A DNA stretch of 64,000 nt from Anaeramoeba flamelloides (Eukaryota; Metamonada; Anaeramoebidae): assembly GCA_027625915.1 (NCBI GenBank), contig JANTQA010000008.1, positions 9,859,001 to 9,923,000 on the forward strand. Reading direction: 5' to 3'. Position 1 is the first letter of the stretch, and every line of letters begins with the position of its first letter. Shown piece after piece: positions 46,720-58,470 of the stretch. A model generated the notes under the pieces. The model was given only the letters and a program-made list of their open reading frames with translations. It was not told the DNA's origin and searched no databases. Made by a program: the position numbers and the translations under genes.

Positions 46720-47560
46720 TGTTACTACCCTTGTTATGGAAGCTATTATTGGTGGCGTGGTTGTTATTGAAGTCGTTATTCTTGTTCTTTCTTGATCATT
46801 TGGGTGGGGTTATTAGTATTATTGTTTTTGCTTCTGTTATAATTTTCATTTTTGGTTCTGCTGTTATTGTTTTTGTTGTTGATACCGCTATTGACTATTG
46901 TTGTTGCTACTGAATCGAGTAAATGCTTGGGGTTGGGTTGTTTGAATTTTGTGTATTGAATTTGGGTGCTGGATCGTTTGAATTGATTGTGTTTGTGTTG
47001 GAAGTTGGATCTTTTGGCTTGTTATTGCTTTTAATGTTGGTTGTTAGTTAGTTTTGTTGTGTATTGTTTGTTGTTGTTGTTGTTAATTTTTGTTTTTGTT
47101 GCTGGTTTTGTTGTTATTAGTGTTGGTTCTGCTGTTGCTACTATTATTGTTTTATTGGCTTTGTTATTATTGTTAATGTGATTGTTATTTAAGTTGTTCT
47201 TGATGTTCTTTCTTGATCATTTGGGTGGGGTTATTAGTATTATTGTTTTTGCTTCTGTTATAATTGTCGTTTTTGGTTCTAATGCCCTTGTTTTTGGGGC
47301 GCTAAAGCTATTGCCTATTGTTGTTGCTACTGTTTACAGACCAAATGCTTTTGTTGGATTTTTTAAATTCTATGTATTGAATTTGGGAGCTGGACGGTTT
47401 GAATTGATTGAGTGTGTGTTGGAAGCAGGATCTTTTGGCTTGTTATTGCTTTTAATGTTGGTTGTTAGTTAGTTTTGTTGTGTATTGCTGTTGTTGTGGT
47501 TATTTCTTGGTTTTGTTGTTTTGTTAGTTATTGTTGTTTCTATTGCTAAGGCTTTATGTT
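46720..47560. repeat. T/G-biased 421-bp tandem duplication
   Basis: Two copies at a constant 421-bp offset: for example GTTCTTTCTTGATCATTTGG at 46784 and 47205, and TTAGTTTTGTTGTGTATTG ending at 47066 and 47487. The plus strand is almost devoid of C and A runs and consists of TTG/TTA/GTT words; the minus strand is CAA/AAC-rich. 421 is not a multiple of three, and neither strand keeps a long frame across both copies. The hydrophobic frames at 46605-46913 and 47182-47472 are consequences of the T bias. Confidence 0.85.
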
Positions 47561-48525
47561 GTTGGTTTTGGTTGTTCTTGTTGACTGATTGCTATTTTTG
47601 AAAATCAGAAGAAAAAAAGGTAAAAAATGATTTTTTTTTACAATCTGTTCATTCTTTTTTAAAGTAGTAAATAAATCAATTGAAAGTTGAAAAACAAAAA
47701 AAGATATACAAAGAAGACACCAACAACATACTAAAGATTATTTTTTGTCACACCTAATCTATCTCAGTTACCGATCTCAAAATCTACAAATCTTCCTTTT
47801 TTCATCATAAACTCCTTAAATTATTACATTTTATTTCAATCTTGTCTTCTAGTTAGTAGAATTTAAAAAATATTATCTTTTGTTATTGAGCAGAGCTGAA
47901 CTAAAGTAATTCTTCTTAAGCTCACAAAAGAAAAAGAAAAAGATCAATAAGAAAGACAAAAAATGAAGTTATGGATCTTAAGCAAGTACCCAATCCCATT
48001 TTACCTTTACCATAAAAACCTTCTTTTGATTTATTATTTTGAAGAGATAAGCAGACACAAAAAGATTCAGAGAAAATTGTTTTCATTTTTTTATTAAAAG
48101 AAGAATAGAAAAGAGGGCAATTGGTAAATTCGGATTTGAAATTTTACCTTTTCCATTTTGGTTTGAGAGCAACAAGGAAGAATTTGGTAAAAAAAAGTGA
48201 AGAAAATTTTTAAATTGTAAAAATTTTCTGAGATTAACAATTTTTCTCAATATTTCTTATTAGAGGACATTTTTACAAATTCAGCGATTTGTTTGATATT
48301 GTCTTGAACAATGATTATGAAAAGAAAACTTTTTTATTTTTGAAAAATAATTTTTTTACACGTTAAAATGTTTTTCAGTCTTTTCTTTCAAGTGGGGATC
48401 AATTTTTTGTTTTTTCAAGTTGAAAAGGAAATTTCCACAATAACAAAAAAAACTAAAAAAAAATCAATCATTTTTCGAATTTTTTTTAATTTTTCAATTT
48501 TCCTTGTCAAAAAAAATTTCCAAAT

Positions 48526-50974
48526 ATGAATATCCTTGACTCACGATCAACACCACACCTAAGTAGTGACCTTGACTCTTGTAAGTTTTTCTTTCAATAA
48601 TTTCTTTTTAAAAATTTGTAAAAGAAATTTACAAAAATAAAAATAAATGAATTGTGGTCTTTGATTATTTTCAAACTAAAAAAAATTTAAACAAAAAGAT
48701 TTGGGAACCTCTGATTTGGAAGAACCTTTCTTGTTTGAAAATCCCAAAAGAAATTTTGAGAAAGATCTGAATTCCACCCCAAAAGAAAAAGAAGAAGAAA
48801 AAGAAAAAGAAAAGAACAAAGAAAAAGAAGAAGAAAAAGAAAAGAATAAAGAAAAAGAAAAAGAAAAAGAAAAAGAAAGAGAAAGGAATAAAGAAGAAGA
48901 AAAAGAAAAAGAAAGAGAAAGTAACAAAGAAGAAGAAAAAAATAAAGAAAATGAATACATAAAAACAACAAATAAGAAAAAGAAAAAGAAAAAGAAAAAG
49001 AAAAAGAAAAAGAAAAAAAAAGAGAAGAAGAAGAAAAGGAAGAAAAAGATGAAAAAAAAAGTAGTCGAAGAAGAAGAAACAGGAAACCAAAAAGCACTTC
49101 AATACTATCAAGATTTACCAAAAAGATTTTCAGAAAACCAATTAATTGTTGAGAATGAAAACAATCCCAAGGGCGATCGATCCACATCGTTGGATCTTGA
49201 AGAGTATTTGAATTTAGGGATCCAAGAAATGAAGAATTTGGGGATTATCAGCACGCAAGGAAGAGAAACAAAAAAACCAAAAATAACAAAGATCAAATTG
49301 CAAAAAAAACGAAAAAGTCGAAGTATCGCAATTGAGCACCCGCTGAAGAACAAATCAAAACACTACCAATTTAACAGTATAATTTTTGAAAAAACGAAAA
49401 AACATGAGACGACTGATTCTCAGTTAAGAAAACTCCAAGACATAATCTCGAATCCTTTGTCTTTGGATCAAGAGATTCAAAAAGCGGAAAAGAAAAAGCA
49501 AACGCCCAAAAAAGGAGAATTCGGCTTACAAGAAGAAGAAAACGGAGACAAAAAGGGAAAAAACGCTAAAGAAGTCGAATCAAAAAGAAATAAGAATTTT
49601 ATCAAATTTATCAAAATTGAAAAAAGCCAACGCAAGCCCAAGTACAGACAAAAGCGCAAGTATAATTCGAAAAGATACACAACTGCGCCAAAAACACTTG
49701 AGGGCTATGCAAAGCAATACCTCTCGAAGGATATCGAGAAGAAGACCAAAAAGGGGCTCTTAAGAAAAAAGCCCCGATCGTTCCGATCGCAGCTATCCTA
49801 TTCGTCAAACGGACTACAATCGCCACTCTTGGTGTTGCCAAGTGAAAAGGGGAATAAAAAGGCGCTCAAACTCTTCAAATATTTGCTATTTTTCATGGGC
49901 GAAAAAAAGTATGTCAAGAGATTTACGAAAAAGCTTTCAAAAAAAAAAAAAACAAAGACAACGAATATTTCCTTGCCTCTTGAGCAAAACGAAGCGGTGA
50001 AAAAAATCATTCGTGCAGGGATCACTAACAAAACCCTGCGGGACGAGATTTATTTGCAAATCTCAAAGCAGACGATCAACAACCAAAACCACAATTCAAA
50101 CATTCGTGCGTGGGGCGCGCTCTGTTTAATTACAGAAAGCTTCCCGCCGTCGGAGCAAGTGAAGGAATATATCAACAAGCTGTTTGATCACTATACACAC
50201 ATCGATGACAAGCACATTAACCGGTATGCCCGCTACGCACAGATTAAGCTCCAGGCGATCACAAAAAAAAAATCGGGCTTTTCGATGCCATCGGACGACA
50301 AAATCCGAAGAATATTTGCTGTCCCCTTCGACCCCATCGTGTTTAATGTCACCCTCGAGCAATGCATGGAAACCCAGCAAAAGAACTACGCAAATGAGAT
50401 CATTCCTCATATCATGATCTTTTTAATTGAGAAGATTAAGCAAAACGGCGGGCTAACATCAGAGGGCCTGTTCCGGATACCGGGGAACGCAAAGAAAATT
50501 GCAGAGCTGCAGGACATGCTCGATAAGGGCGATTATGTAATCGAAGACATGGAAATGAAGCACCCCTTCGTATTCGCCTCCACACTCAAACTCTGGCTCA
50601 GAGAATTAACAGAGCCCATTGTACCCTTCAAATATGTTGACCAGATCATCAATATTAAGATTACAAATATCGACAAAATAATTCAAATTGCAGAAAAGTT
50701 GCCTAAATTGAACCAGTACTCATTGGCCTACCTAATAAACTTTTTTAAGCAATTGCTAGACCCCCAAACAATCGAGCAAACAAAAATGGATATCCAGAAT
50801 TTAGTTTTAATGTTCGCACCAAATCTTATACGATGTGAAAATACCAAAGATTTGCAATTCTTGGTCAAATTGACAAAACAAAGAAATATGTTTTTGCAGG
50901 TTTTGATACAGAAATGGGATGTGCAAGGTATAATAGACGAAATTTTTCTGGTTGATATATCAAACGATTATTAA
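48526..50974 (+). CDS. MyTH4-RhoGAP protein (two exons)
   Basis: Exon 1 at 48526-48580 (MNILDSRSTPHLSSDLDS), a 118-nt intron (GTAAGT...AAAG), exon 2 at 48699-50974; the phase-1 junction gives Tyr19; 776 aa. Residues about 47-140 are a charged Lys/Glu repeat ending in a run of Lys. A MyTH4 domain spans about 352-540 (LEGYAKQYLSKD, KALKLFKYLLFFMG, TLRDEIYLQISKQTINN, IRAWGALCLITESFPPS), a microtubule- or cargo-binding fold normally found in unconventional myosins. A RhoGAP domain follows at about 558-764 with an intact finger (EGLFRIPG, Arg611), then LKLWLRELTEPIVPF and LVLMFAPNLIR. MyTH4 directly before RhoGAP is the arrangement of ARHGAP39/Vilse and several amoebal proteins. It should promote GTP hydrolysis on Rho/Rac GTPases at the cytoskeleton. 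Stop TAA. Confidence 0.92.
48785..49063. repeat. Purine-only coding microsatellite (AAAGAA)n
   Basis: Runs of GAAAAAGAAAAAG units inside the MyTH4-RhoGAP exon encode the Lys/Glu and poly-Lys tract. The minus-strand poly-Phe/Ser frames at 48671-49187 are its shadows. Confidence 0.95.
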
Positions 50975-52033
50975 TCTGTTTAGAATTATTTTTTTTTTAA
51001 TTATTATTTCTTTTTATTATTTTATTGTTTTTTTTTATTTGGAATATCATGTTTTTAATTAATATAGACGTATATATATATATACAAAAATATCCAAAAT
51101 ATTAAAAAATTTTTGAAAAATAATTGAAAAAAAATAAATTTTATAATACTTTTGAATTTTCATTAAGGCTAAAAAAATCACATCCTTATTTCTGATTGGT
51201 ATTGATCTTTTTTTTTTTTACTATTTTTTAAAAAACAATATTTATCCTTTTTCAAATATTCCGGATATTGTGCCATTTAAGAAAAACTTCAAGTTATTAT
51301 TATTTAATCCTATGAAGAAGAAGCTTAAAGAAACATTCAAAATACTATTTATTTATTGTTTTTATTATGAAAGAGAAATGTTCATTTTTTTCAAAAAAAA
51401 ATTACGATAAAAAAAACCTCTTTTCAAAAATTGTGGCTTTCCTGAAATAATAAATTGGAAAAAGAAAAATATGCTTTAGTTTTCAAGAACAACAAATTAT
51501 GAAATCTAATTATGAATTCACTTTTAAATTATTATGATCTTATAAAAACCAGAGATTTTGTAAATGTAAAAAAATAAAACCAAAAACTAAAAAAAATTTT
51601 ATCAAATTTTTGATAAAAAAGCTTTAAAGTTTTTTTATTAATTAACTCTACCTCGAAAAAAAGTTAACAACATGATTTTTTACTAATAATTAAATTCATT
51701 TTAGGAGGCACCACATAGCCACAATTTGCTTAATGTTTATTGGTATTTCTGAAGATCTTTATTTTTCACAAGATCTTTTCCTAAAAAAAAGTATCAATCA
51801 AAAAATAAGAAAAATAAAAATAGTGAAAAACTTTAAAAACAATATATATATATATATATATATAAACAAAAAGAATAAAAAAAAAAGAAAGAAAAAGGAT
51901 CAAAAAGAAAAGGAAGAAAAAAAAAATGAAAAATTTGAAAAAGCTAAACAATAATTTTTTAAAATTAGAAAAAACAAGAAACACATAAAAGAAAAAATAA
52001 AAGTTGAAAGATTAGAAAAAATAATTAGGATAT

Positions 52034-52034
<1 letters not shown>

Positions 52035-52079
<45 letters not shown>
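52035..52079. repeat. (CA)n(TA)n compound microsatellite
   Basis: About 15 CA dinucleotides directly followed by about 8 TA dinucleotides. It is the only long CA tract in the window. Confidence 0.95.
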
Positions 52080-52850
52080 TAATTTAAAAAGAATATCGGA
52101 CAAAAAAATAGAAATCTGTTTCTAATACTACTATAAAGTGAGTCAAAATTTTCAAAAAATTGCTTTGTTATATTAAATCTGATAAAAATTTCCAGTTTTT
52201 GTTTAACCCAATTTCTCCAATTCTAAATAATCATAGACAACACAGACCAAATAAAAAACTGATTATTGTTAACAACTTTTATACTTAAATTTTTAAAACT
52301 ATTCTAAAGGGGTTGAATAAACTTTACTATATAAACTAACATATCTTATAAAAGATTATCGATTTTGTAATATACGTTTAATTTTTTATATTTTTTTTTT
52401 TCACTGAAACCCCGGAAAAATGAGAAATGATTTAAATAAAATATTTTCTTACAAATACATTTTAAGATGTATTTTTAAATGCTTTTTGAAACATTCAAGT
52501 AAAAAAATTAGGAAAAAAAAAAAAATTAAAAATAATTGTTTCCTCCCACCATCAGAATATTGGAATAAAAAAACTCTAAACAAAAGGATACTGTTTGTTA
52601 GTTTTACACGTAATTAATTTATAATATACATTCTTGATATTTTAAAAGGAATTTTAAATTGGAGAAGTGTTAAATTTCACAATATTTTAAATATATTTTT
52701 CCAAAAAATTCGCCTTAAATCCCAAAAAATTAAGTTTTAATTTACAAAGTTGTAACTATTATATAAGTATAAATAAAATAACACCAAGTCTACCCCCCCC
52801 CAGAAAACAAATTCAAATTATATAATTTTATTAATGTTATGTGAAATATA

Positions 52851-53190
52851 TAAACTCCATTTCACTCCAAAAAACTGGGTAGAAAATGAAAAATTCACCT
52901 TTTTTTTTAATAATCCACCAAACATATAATTGATTCGAAATTATAGTTATAATAAAGTTCGAATTACAGTTGCGATGTATAAAATAGATAATTGAACAAA
53001 CCTAATATTACAAAAAAAAAAAAAAAATAAGGTTAAAAAAAATTTTGGACGGCTTTCATTAGAAAGTCTTGTTCAAAATTTCTCGATTTTTTTGGAAAAT
53101 TAAAATTGTTAACAATAAGATTTTTTAATTTTAAATGTATGGATTTTAAAAAGGAATTACAAAGCCACAATTTTCACAAAAGTATTATTT
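52851..53190 (+). mobile_element. A-family MITE, truncated copy A4
   Basis: Left end TAAACTCCATTTCACTCCAA, decayed core (ACTGGGTAG), and shared interior words CATTAGAAAGTCTTGTTC and AAAATTGTTAACAATAAG. The right half with its GGGCCCC end is missing. Confidence 0.75.
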
Positions 53191-53825
53191 TTTAGTGATC
53201 AATAATTTTCAGATATCTAGTATTATACCAGATTACACTAATACTCAATTATTTCCAAATATTAATCTTGAAAAATAAGTTCTGTTGTTAGAAAGGATTT
53301 CAATTTTTGATAAAATAAATAGAATAAGAACCCCGAAAAGTATTGATAGTAATAAATATAAAGCCAATTTTTTTTATTCTTTCAAAAAGTGTAAAAATAA
53401 GAACAAAGACAATATAACAAATGAAAAATCACAATTCATCAAATATTATTTTTCAATCAAAATTAAAATAACAATTTATTAATGAACAAAAAAAGGTTGA
53501 TCTTTTTTATTATAAATTTTATTCTTCGAAAAAAAAAAAATTAATAATCAGTATGGCGCATCGTTTTATATAAAGTTCTTGGAATTTTTCTCGAAAAAGA
53601 AAATGTTAAAAAAAAAAGAAACCAAGTGAGGTTTGTTTATAAAAAAAAATAAACAAAAAGATGAAATGAAAAATGTTGATTGTATTTAATAAGAAAAAAA
53701 AAAAAATCAAAATCTAATTGAGGCCGGGTAATACTACCCTTTGAATTGAAAGCGATTGAAAAAAGAAAAATTCAAAAATCCTATATAAAAATAAAAAGAA
53801 AGTATAATATAATCTAATCTAATAT

Positions 53826-54923
53826 TTATAATAAAAAGACGTTTAATTTTTTGCATTGCTTTCTCATTTCCAATGGCCAAATGCTTGTCTGTATTTCACC
53901 AATATGTGCCTTGCGGAGAAAGAACATGCACAATCTTGACTGGCCAATGCCACCACCAATTGAAAGCGGCAACTTGCCATTTAACAATTTTTTATGAAAT
54001 AACAAGTCTTTGCGCTCTGTGCATCCTCTGATTTCTAATTGAGCCTTTAAAGAATTTGGATCAACCCTAATCCCCATTGACGAGAGCTCAAGGGCGATAT
54101 CTAAAACGGGATAATAAACCAAGATATCACCGTTCAAGCCCTTGTAGCCCTTTTCGTTGTTAATTGATGACCAGTCATCATAATCAGGTGAACGCCCATC
54201 ATGAGGGCTGCCGTTTTTTAAATCAGCACCGATCCCAATTACAAAGACTGCACCATATTTTTTTGTGATTTGGTATTCTCGTTCCTTTGGTGTTAACTTG
54301 GGATAAAGCTTTTCCAACTCCTCCGTGTGAACGAAATGGAGTTGCTCTGGCAAAATGGGCTTGATTTGAGAATACAGAAAGCTCACATACTTTTCTGTTC
54401 TTACAATTGTGCTGTAAATGGTCTCCACAATTGATTTCAAAAATTTTAAATTCCGATCGCCGACTGAAATGACTCTTTCCCAATCCCACTGATCGACATA
54501 CAAACTATGGATGTTGTCCAATTCTTCATCGGGCCTGATTGCGTTCATGTCTGTGTAAATCCCGTGCCCTTCTTTAAATTGATAATCCGCTAGCCTCATC
54601 CTTTTCCATTTCGCCAATGACTGGACAATCTCAACTTTCATCTCGTTCATCGCTTTGATCTTAAAGCTGACAGGCTTTTCAATCCCATTCAATTGATCAT
54701 TAATCCCTGTTCCGGATTTTACAATTAATGGCGCACTGACTCTTGTAAGGTTTAATTCAAAAGACAAGTTGGTTTGGAAAAAATCCTTAATTTTTAAGAT
54801 CGCTAATTCTGTTTTTGGGAGATCTAATAATGGCTTGTATTTTTGTGGAATTAAAAGCCCTGAGAACTTGTCAATTTTTTCCAATTCCTGCTTTTCTTCG
54901 ATTGTAGACTGAATTGTTTTCAT
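53826..54923 (-). CDS. asnA: Aspartate-ammonia ligase (asparagine synthetase A)
   Basis: Makes asparagine from aspartate, ammonia and ATP (AMP-forming), the ammonia-dependent enzyme of the class II aminoacyl-tRNA-synthetase fold. It is unrelated to the glutamine-dependent AsnB of most eukaryotes. At 365 aa it is about 35 longer than E. coli AsnA, mostly at the N-terminus. Conserved blocks in order: SLAKWKR (102-108), RPDE (130-133), YVDQWDWERV (142-151), PEQLHFVHTEEL (192-203), GAVFVIGIGADL (224-235), PDYDDWSS (246-253), GLNGDILVY (262-270), ELSSMGIRVD (279-288) and IGGGIGQSR (322-330, the class II motif 3-like ATP-binding Arg). All key residues are present and the frame is uninterrupted, so it should be active. 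It is single-exon, unlike most neighbours. A bacterial-type gene in an intron-bearing eukaryotic context suggests an old lateral transfer; AsnA is also known from some anaerobic protists. No targeting peptide is evident, so it is probably cytosolic. Confidence 0.97.
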   Translation of the reverse strand: MKTIQSTIEEKQELEKIDKFSGLLIPQKYKPLLDLPKTELAILKIKDFFQTNLSFELNLTRVSAPLIVKSGTGINDQLNGIEKPVSFKIKAMNEMKVEIVQSLAKWKRMRLADYQFKEGHGIYTDMNAIRPDEELDNIHSLYVDQWDWERVISVGDRNLKFLKSIVETIYSTIVRTEKYVSFLYSQIKPILPEQLHFVHTEELEKLYPKLTPKEREYQITKKYGAVFVIGIGADLKNGSPHDGRSPDYDDWSSINNEKGYKGLNGDILVYYPVLDIALELSSMGIRVDPNSLKAQLEIRGCTERKDLLFHKKLLNGKLPLSIGGGIGQSRLCMFFLRKAHIGEIQTSIWPLEMRKQCKKLNVFLL

Positions 54924-55401
54924 TTGAGTTTGAGTTTGGTTTAAGTTTGTTTTGTTTATTAAAATAAAGAAGTATGATTTGAAAAATAAATGAGTTTGTT
55001 CTTGGAGATTTTTCTTTTTATTTGATTTCTTTTTGTTTTATGCTTTTTTAAAGTAAAGCATTGAATGAGAGGTTTGAATGAAAAGTCTTCAAAATCATGA
55101 ATACAATCTTCGTTATTTTATTTGTGTTTGTGTTGTTAAACGTAGTGTCTCAATATTGCGTCTTAATTTTTTTCAATTCAAAATAAATGTGTGATTGTGA
55201 TTCAATAATTACAAAAAATGATGTCAGAATTGTGATTGTTTCATTTTTTCATTTCATGTTGTATTATTTGAAGTAATTTCAGAACAGTCTAAAACTGTTC
55301 TTTGAAGATAGAAATTTGGATTTTCATTTGGTTTTTGTATTTGATATTGATCTCATTATTACAAATTCTTAAAAAATATTTCTTAACTGTAAGAACACTT
55401 C

Positions 55402-55983
55402 CTTAAGGTTAACAATACCTGAATTTTGAAAAAAGATTATCTTATGCCATACGTATCAACTTGTTAATTTAGTTCTTAATTGACCAGACTTGAGCTTGGT
55501 AAGGGTTTTGATAGTGATTCAAAAAGGCAATTTTTGTCAATTTATTTCTTTTTTTTTCAGTAATCCGAATTAAAGAGTCAAAGATGAATACAAATAGTTT
55601 GACAGTTAATTAAATAACAAATTTTCATTTCTAGGTTATAAATTAGAAAATTTTGATTTCAGTTTTCCCAATCACCTGAAAGAATAAAAAAAGAAATTGT
55701 TTAAAAGCTCCAAATAAAACAAAACCTAATAAAAAATTCAATTTATAACCCACAAATCTAAATTTATTCTTAAATTAACTGTCAAACTATTTGTATTCAT
55801 CTTTGACTCTTTAATTCGGATTACTGAAAAAAAAAGAAATAAATTGACAAAAATTGCCTTTTTGAATCACTATCAAAACCCATACTAATCACAAGTATGG
55901 TCAATTAAGAACCAAATTAACAAGTCGCTATGTAAGGCATAAGATAATCTTTTTATAAAATTCAGGTATTGTAAACCTTAAGG
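55402..55983. repeat. Large foldback element (~580 bp, arms ~220 bp)
   Basis: The left arm starts CTTAAGGTTAACAATACCTG and runs through AGATTATCTTATGCCATACG, TCAATTTATTTC and AATCCGAATTAAAGAGTC to GTTTGACAGTTAATT (about 55612). The right arm (about 55752-55983) carries these in reverse complement, ending CAGGTATTGTAAACCTTAAG. Arms differ at scattered positions. The loop of about 140 bp has its own imperfect pairing (GGTTATAAATT / AATTTATAACC). No frame. Likely a MITE of the foldback type. Confidence 0.88.
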
Positions 55984-57684
55984 TCTATGCTTCCACCTTT
56001 GAGAATGTTTAGAAATTGTCTTGTTTTACTTTCAGATCTCAAAAAGAATTTTCATTCTGAAGAAAATGAATTAAAAAAATTCCTAATTTCAAAACAATAT
56101 TCAACTTATCTGAAAAAAAATTCGAAAAACTGATCTTTGAAAGATAATCACGAAAAAAAAAGGGCTTTTAGGGATTTTCAAGCAGAAACCCAAATTTGAA
56201 AATATTTCAAATTCTAAAAGCAACTGTAAGAAATATTTGGAACCTACTTTGAAATTTTTTTTGTGTTTTTTGAATTGAAATGGAAATTATCAAATACATA
56301 AATCTCAAATTTTTGATTGAACAAAATAGGTGAAAATTATTGGAATTGGATATATTTATCGTTTTTTGAAAAAGAAATTCTTAATTTGTAAATTTAACAG
56401 AAATTTAGAGTTTTTTAAAGAATTTTTAATTAATACTTGCGTTTTTTAACATGAAAAGGGAGTCTAAAAGTTGGGCCATGCCATTTCTCTCAGTTATAAT
56501 TTTTTTTCAGCAGTATTTATGAAAATGATTAGGAATAAAAAAAAAAAGTTTTGGTGTAAAGATAATAGATATGCTTGGATTTCAAGAAAAAAATGTTTAA
56601 TAAAGTTAACATAGTAAATATTTGATTTTATAACTGTTAAAGTCACATTTAGTAGAAAAAATATTTTGATTTCAATTTCTATTTATATAATAAATTAACT
56701 CAACTTAAAAAAAACAATTCGAGATAAGAATCTTTTGAAACTCTAACCAATTTTACAAAGTTTATACATATTCTAAATTATCGAATATTTATTCAAAGCT
56801 TGTATAAAAAAATTTGTAAAAATTAAAAAAGAACTAAAAATTTTCTGGTATTTATTTGAATTTATTAGTATCGAAATGTTTATCCTTTCCTAAAATCTGA
56901 TTGTGTCTCAGGTATTTCTAAAATACCACATAAAACAAAAACAATAAATTTTTAATTTCATACATAAATTTCAATTTTAACTTCTGAAAAATTGTTGTAC
57001 TCAACTTCTTTATCAATCATATTCAAATATTTCAATGATTATTATTCTTCGTTTAGATTTATGTTTGAAAGTAAACTCTATTATTTTGTCTACATATTTT
57101 ATTGATTAAAAAAAAAATATTAACTCAATCCAAAAAAAATCTATGAGGTTTTTGAGGGGTATCAGTATTTTATTTACTCCTAAAGTTTTGTTATATTTTT
57201 ATAAGATTAAAAAAATCAAATATTGGGTTCTTTGTTGAAGAAAAGTAAAAATATTAAATTTTTTTGGTTTTTTTCAAATTTGGAAAAAAATAGATATTGA
57301 ACAAAAACTTTTTGATAAATTTTGTAACATTTCAAAGCAAAATTAAAAGCAATTTTTTTTCTACCTCGTTGAAAATTAAACCCAGATGAGTTTGAAGGAT
57401 ATTTAAACCATTGCCTTTAACCTGATAATACTTAATATCGAAGTAAGTGGTTGATCATCAGGTATATTTTGTATTTTGGAACTGTTTAAAGGCAAATTTC
57501 AAATTTAGCAATGAATAAAATGTTATACAAACCTGAACGATTTCAAACAAAAAAATCAAAAATTATAAATGTTTGAAAGATCTATTAAAATATCATTTTT
57601 TAAAATTAATAAATCACGTTTTAGCTATAGAAGTAATCATAACGGGATATAAAACATGGATAATGCTTAACAAACCAATAACCA

Positions 57685-57715
<31 letters not shown>

Positions 57716-57963
57716 GATAAAAAACTCTTTTGTTTTACCCAATCAGCAAAAAAAAAACAATTGATAAGATACTCCATTTCATATGGAGCTGTAAAAAATA
57801 CAAAATAATAGAAGATAATATAAAAGAGATATTAAAAAAAAACAAAAATCCTTACTTTAAGATTGTTGATTAAAGATATATATATATATATATATATATC
57901 ACCCATGAAAAACGAACACAAAAGAGCTATGGTTTCACTATATAATACTTTTTGACTACAATT

Positions 57964-58149
57964 AGTTCCATTATTAAGATACAAACTTTCAACAAAATAT
58001 AAATTACAAAAAAATCTCAAATTAAAACACATTTTTTGGAATTTTTTTAAAACACAAATTCTTTTACTAGAATAGAATTTCGTGCCTTAATTTGAGATTT
58101 ATTATGGCTTAAATTTCGTTGAAATTTAGTGTCTTAAAAGTGGAACTGA
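57964..58149. repeat. Palindromic MITE, G family, copy 3
   Basis: Begins AGTTCCATTATTAAGATAC and ends TGTCTTAAAAGTGGAACTG. Shared arms AAACTTTCAACAAAATATAA, AAAAAATCTCAAATTAAAAC and CGTGCCTTAATTTGAGAT. Confidence 0.8.
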
Positions 58150-58339
58150 CTGTAATATAGCACCCGTGAATATTAAGTACAAAGAACCTAATCCAAATAA
58201 AAATGAACATACAAATTCAACTGGATCCCAATGACTATAAGTTTTCTCTTATTAACATTTTGTTTCAAATTCTTTATTTTTTATATTTTTTCACTTTTAT
58301 CTTATTCTATTTTTTTATTTAAAGAGTCTTGTTTTTATT

Positions 58340-58470
58340 TTACAAAACTAAATTCACTAATTAATAATTTTTATAACTGGTCCATACACTCTTTACCTTA
58401 AGGATACATATTTATCCACTTCAAAATTCTCTCTTTACACAATAAAGGACTTAATATTTACCAAGATACT
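58340..58470. repeat. Dispersed repeat, H family, diverged fragment
   Basis: AAAACTAAATTCACTAATT..., ACACTCTTTACC, CACTTCAAAATTCTCTCTTTA and GGACTTAATATT match the copies at 10922 and 16120 in order, but with heavy divergence. Confidence 0.5.

Larger units (their letters stand above)
42221..48525. other. 6.3-kb gene-poor region
   Basis: Starts with an (AAT)n microsatellite, then A/T-rich DNA with partial C-family similarity at about 43060-43215 and 44130-44240. A C-richer patch is at 43560-43750, a coding-like repeat at 45232-45590, and a T/G-biased 421-bp tandem duplication at 46720-47560. No gene is assigned. Confidence 0.6.
50975..53825. other. Intergenic region between convergent genes
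   Basis: 2.85 kb between the stops of the MyTH4-RhoGAP gene and AsnA. Holds (TA)n at 51843-51864, (CA)n followed by (TA)n at 52035-52079, and the truncated MITE A4 (52851-53190). Frames at 51733-51954, 52420-52617 and 53285-53482 are Lys/Asn/Ile-rich and unconvincing. Confidence 0.6.

Noticed and set aside
46605-47472. Two hydrophobic plus-strand frames sharing FFLDHLGGVISIIVFASVI
   Set aside because: They look like duplicated membrane proteins, but the shared text comes from the 421-bp DNA duplication in T/G-biased sequence, the frames end differently, and the hydrophobicity follows from T-rich codons.
48671-49187. Long minus-strand frames of Phe/Leu/Ser
   Set aside because: Antisense shadows of the Lys/Glu purine repeat in the MyTH4-RhoGAP exon.
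51733-51954. 73-aa frame
   Set aside because: Runs through a (TA)n tract (YIYIYIYI) into a Lys-rich purine stretch; low complexity only.
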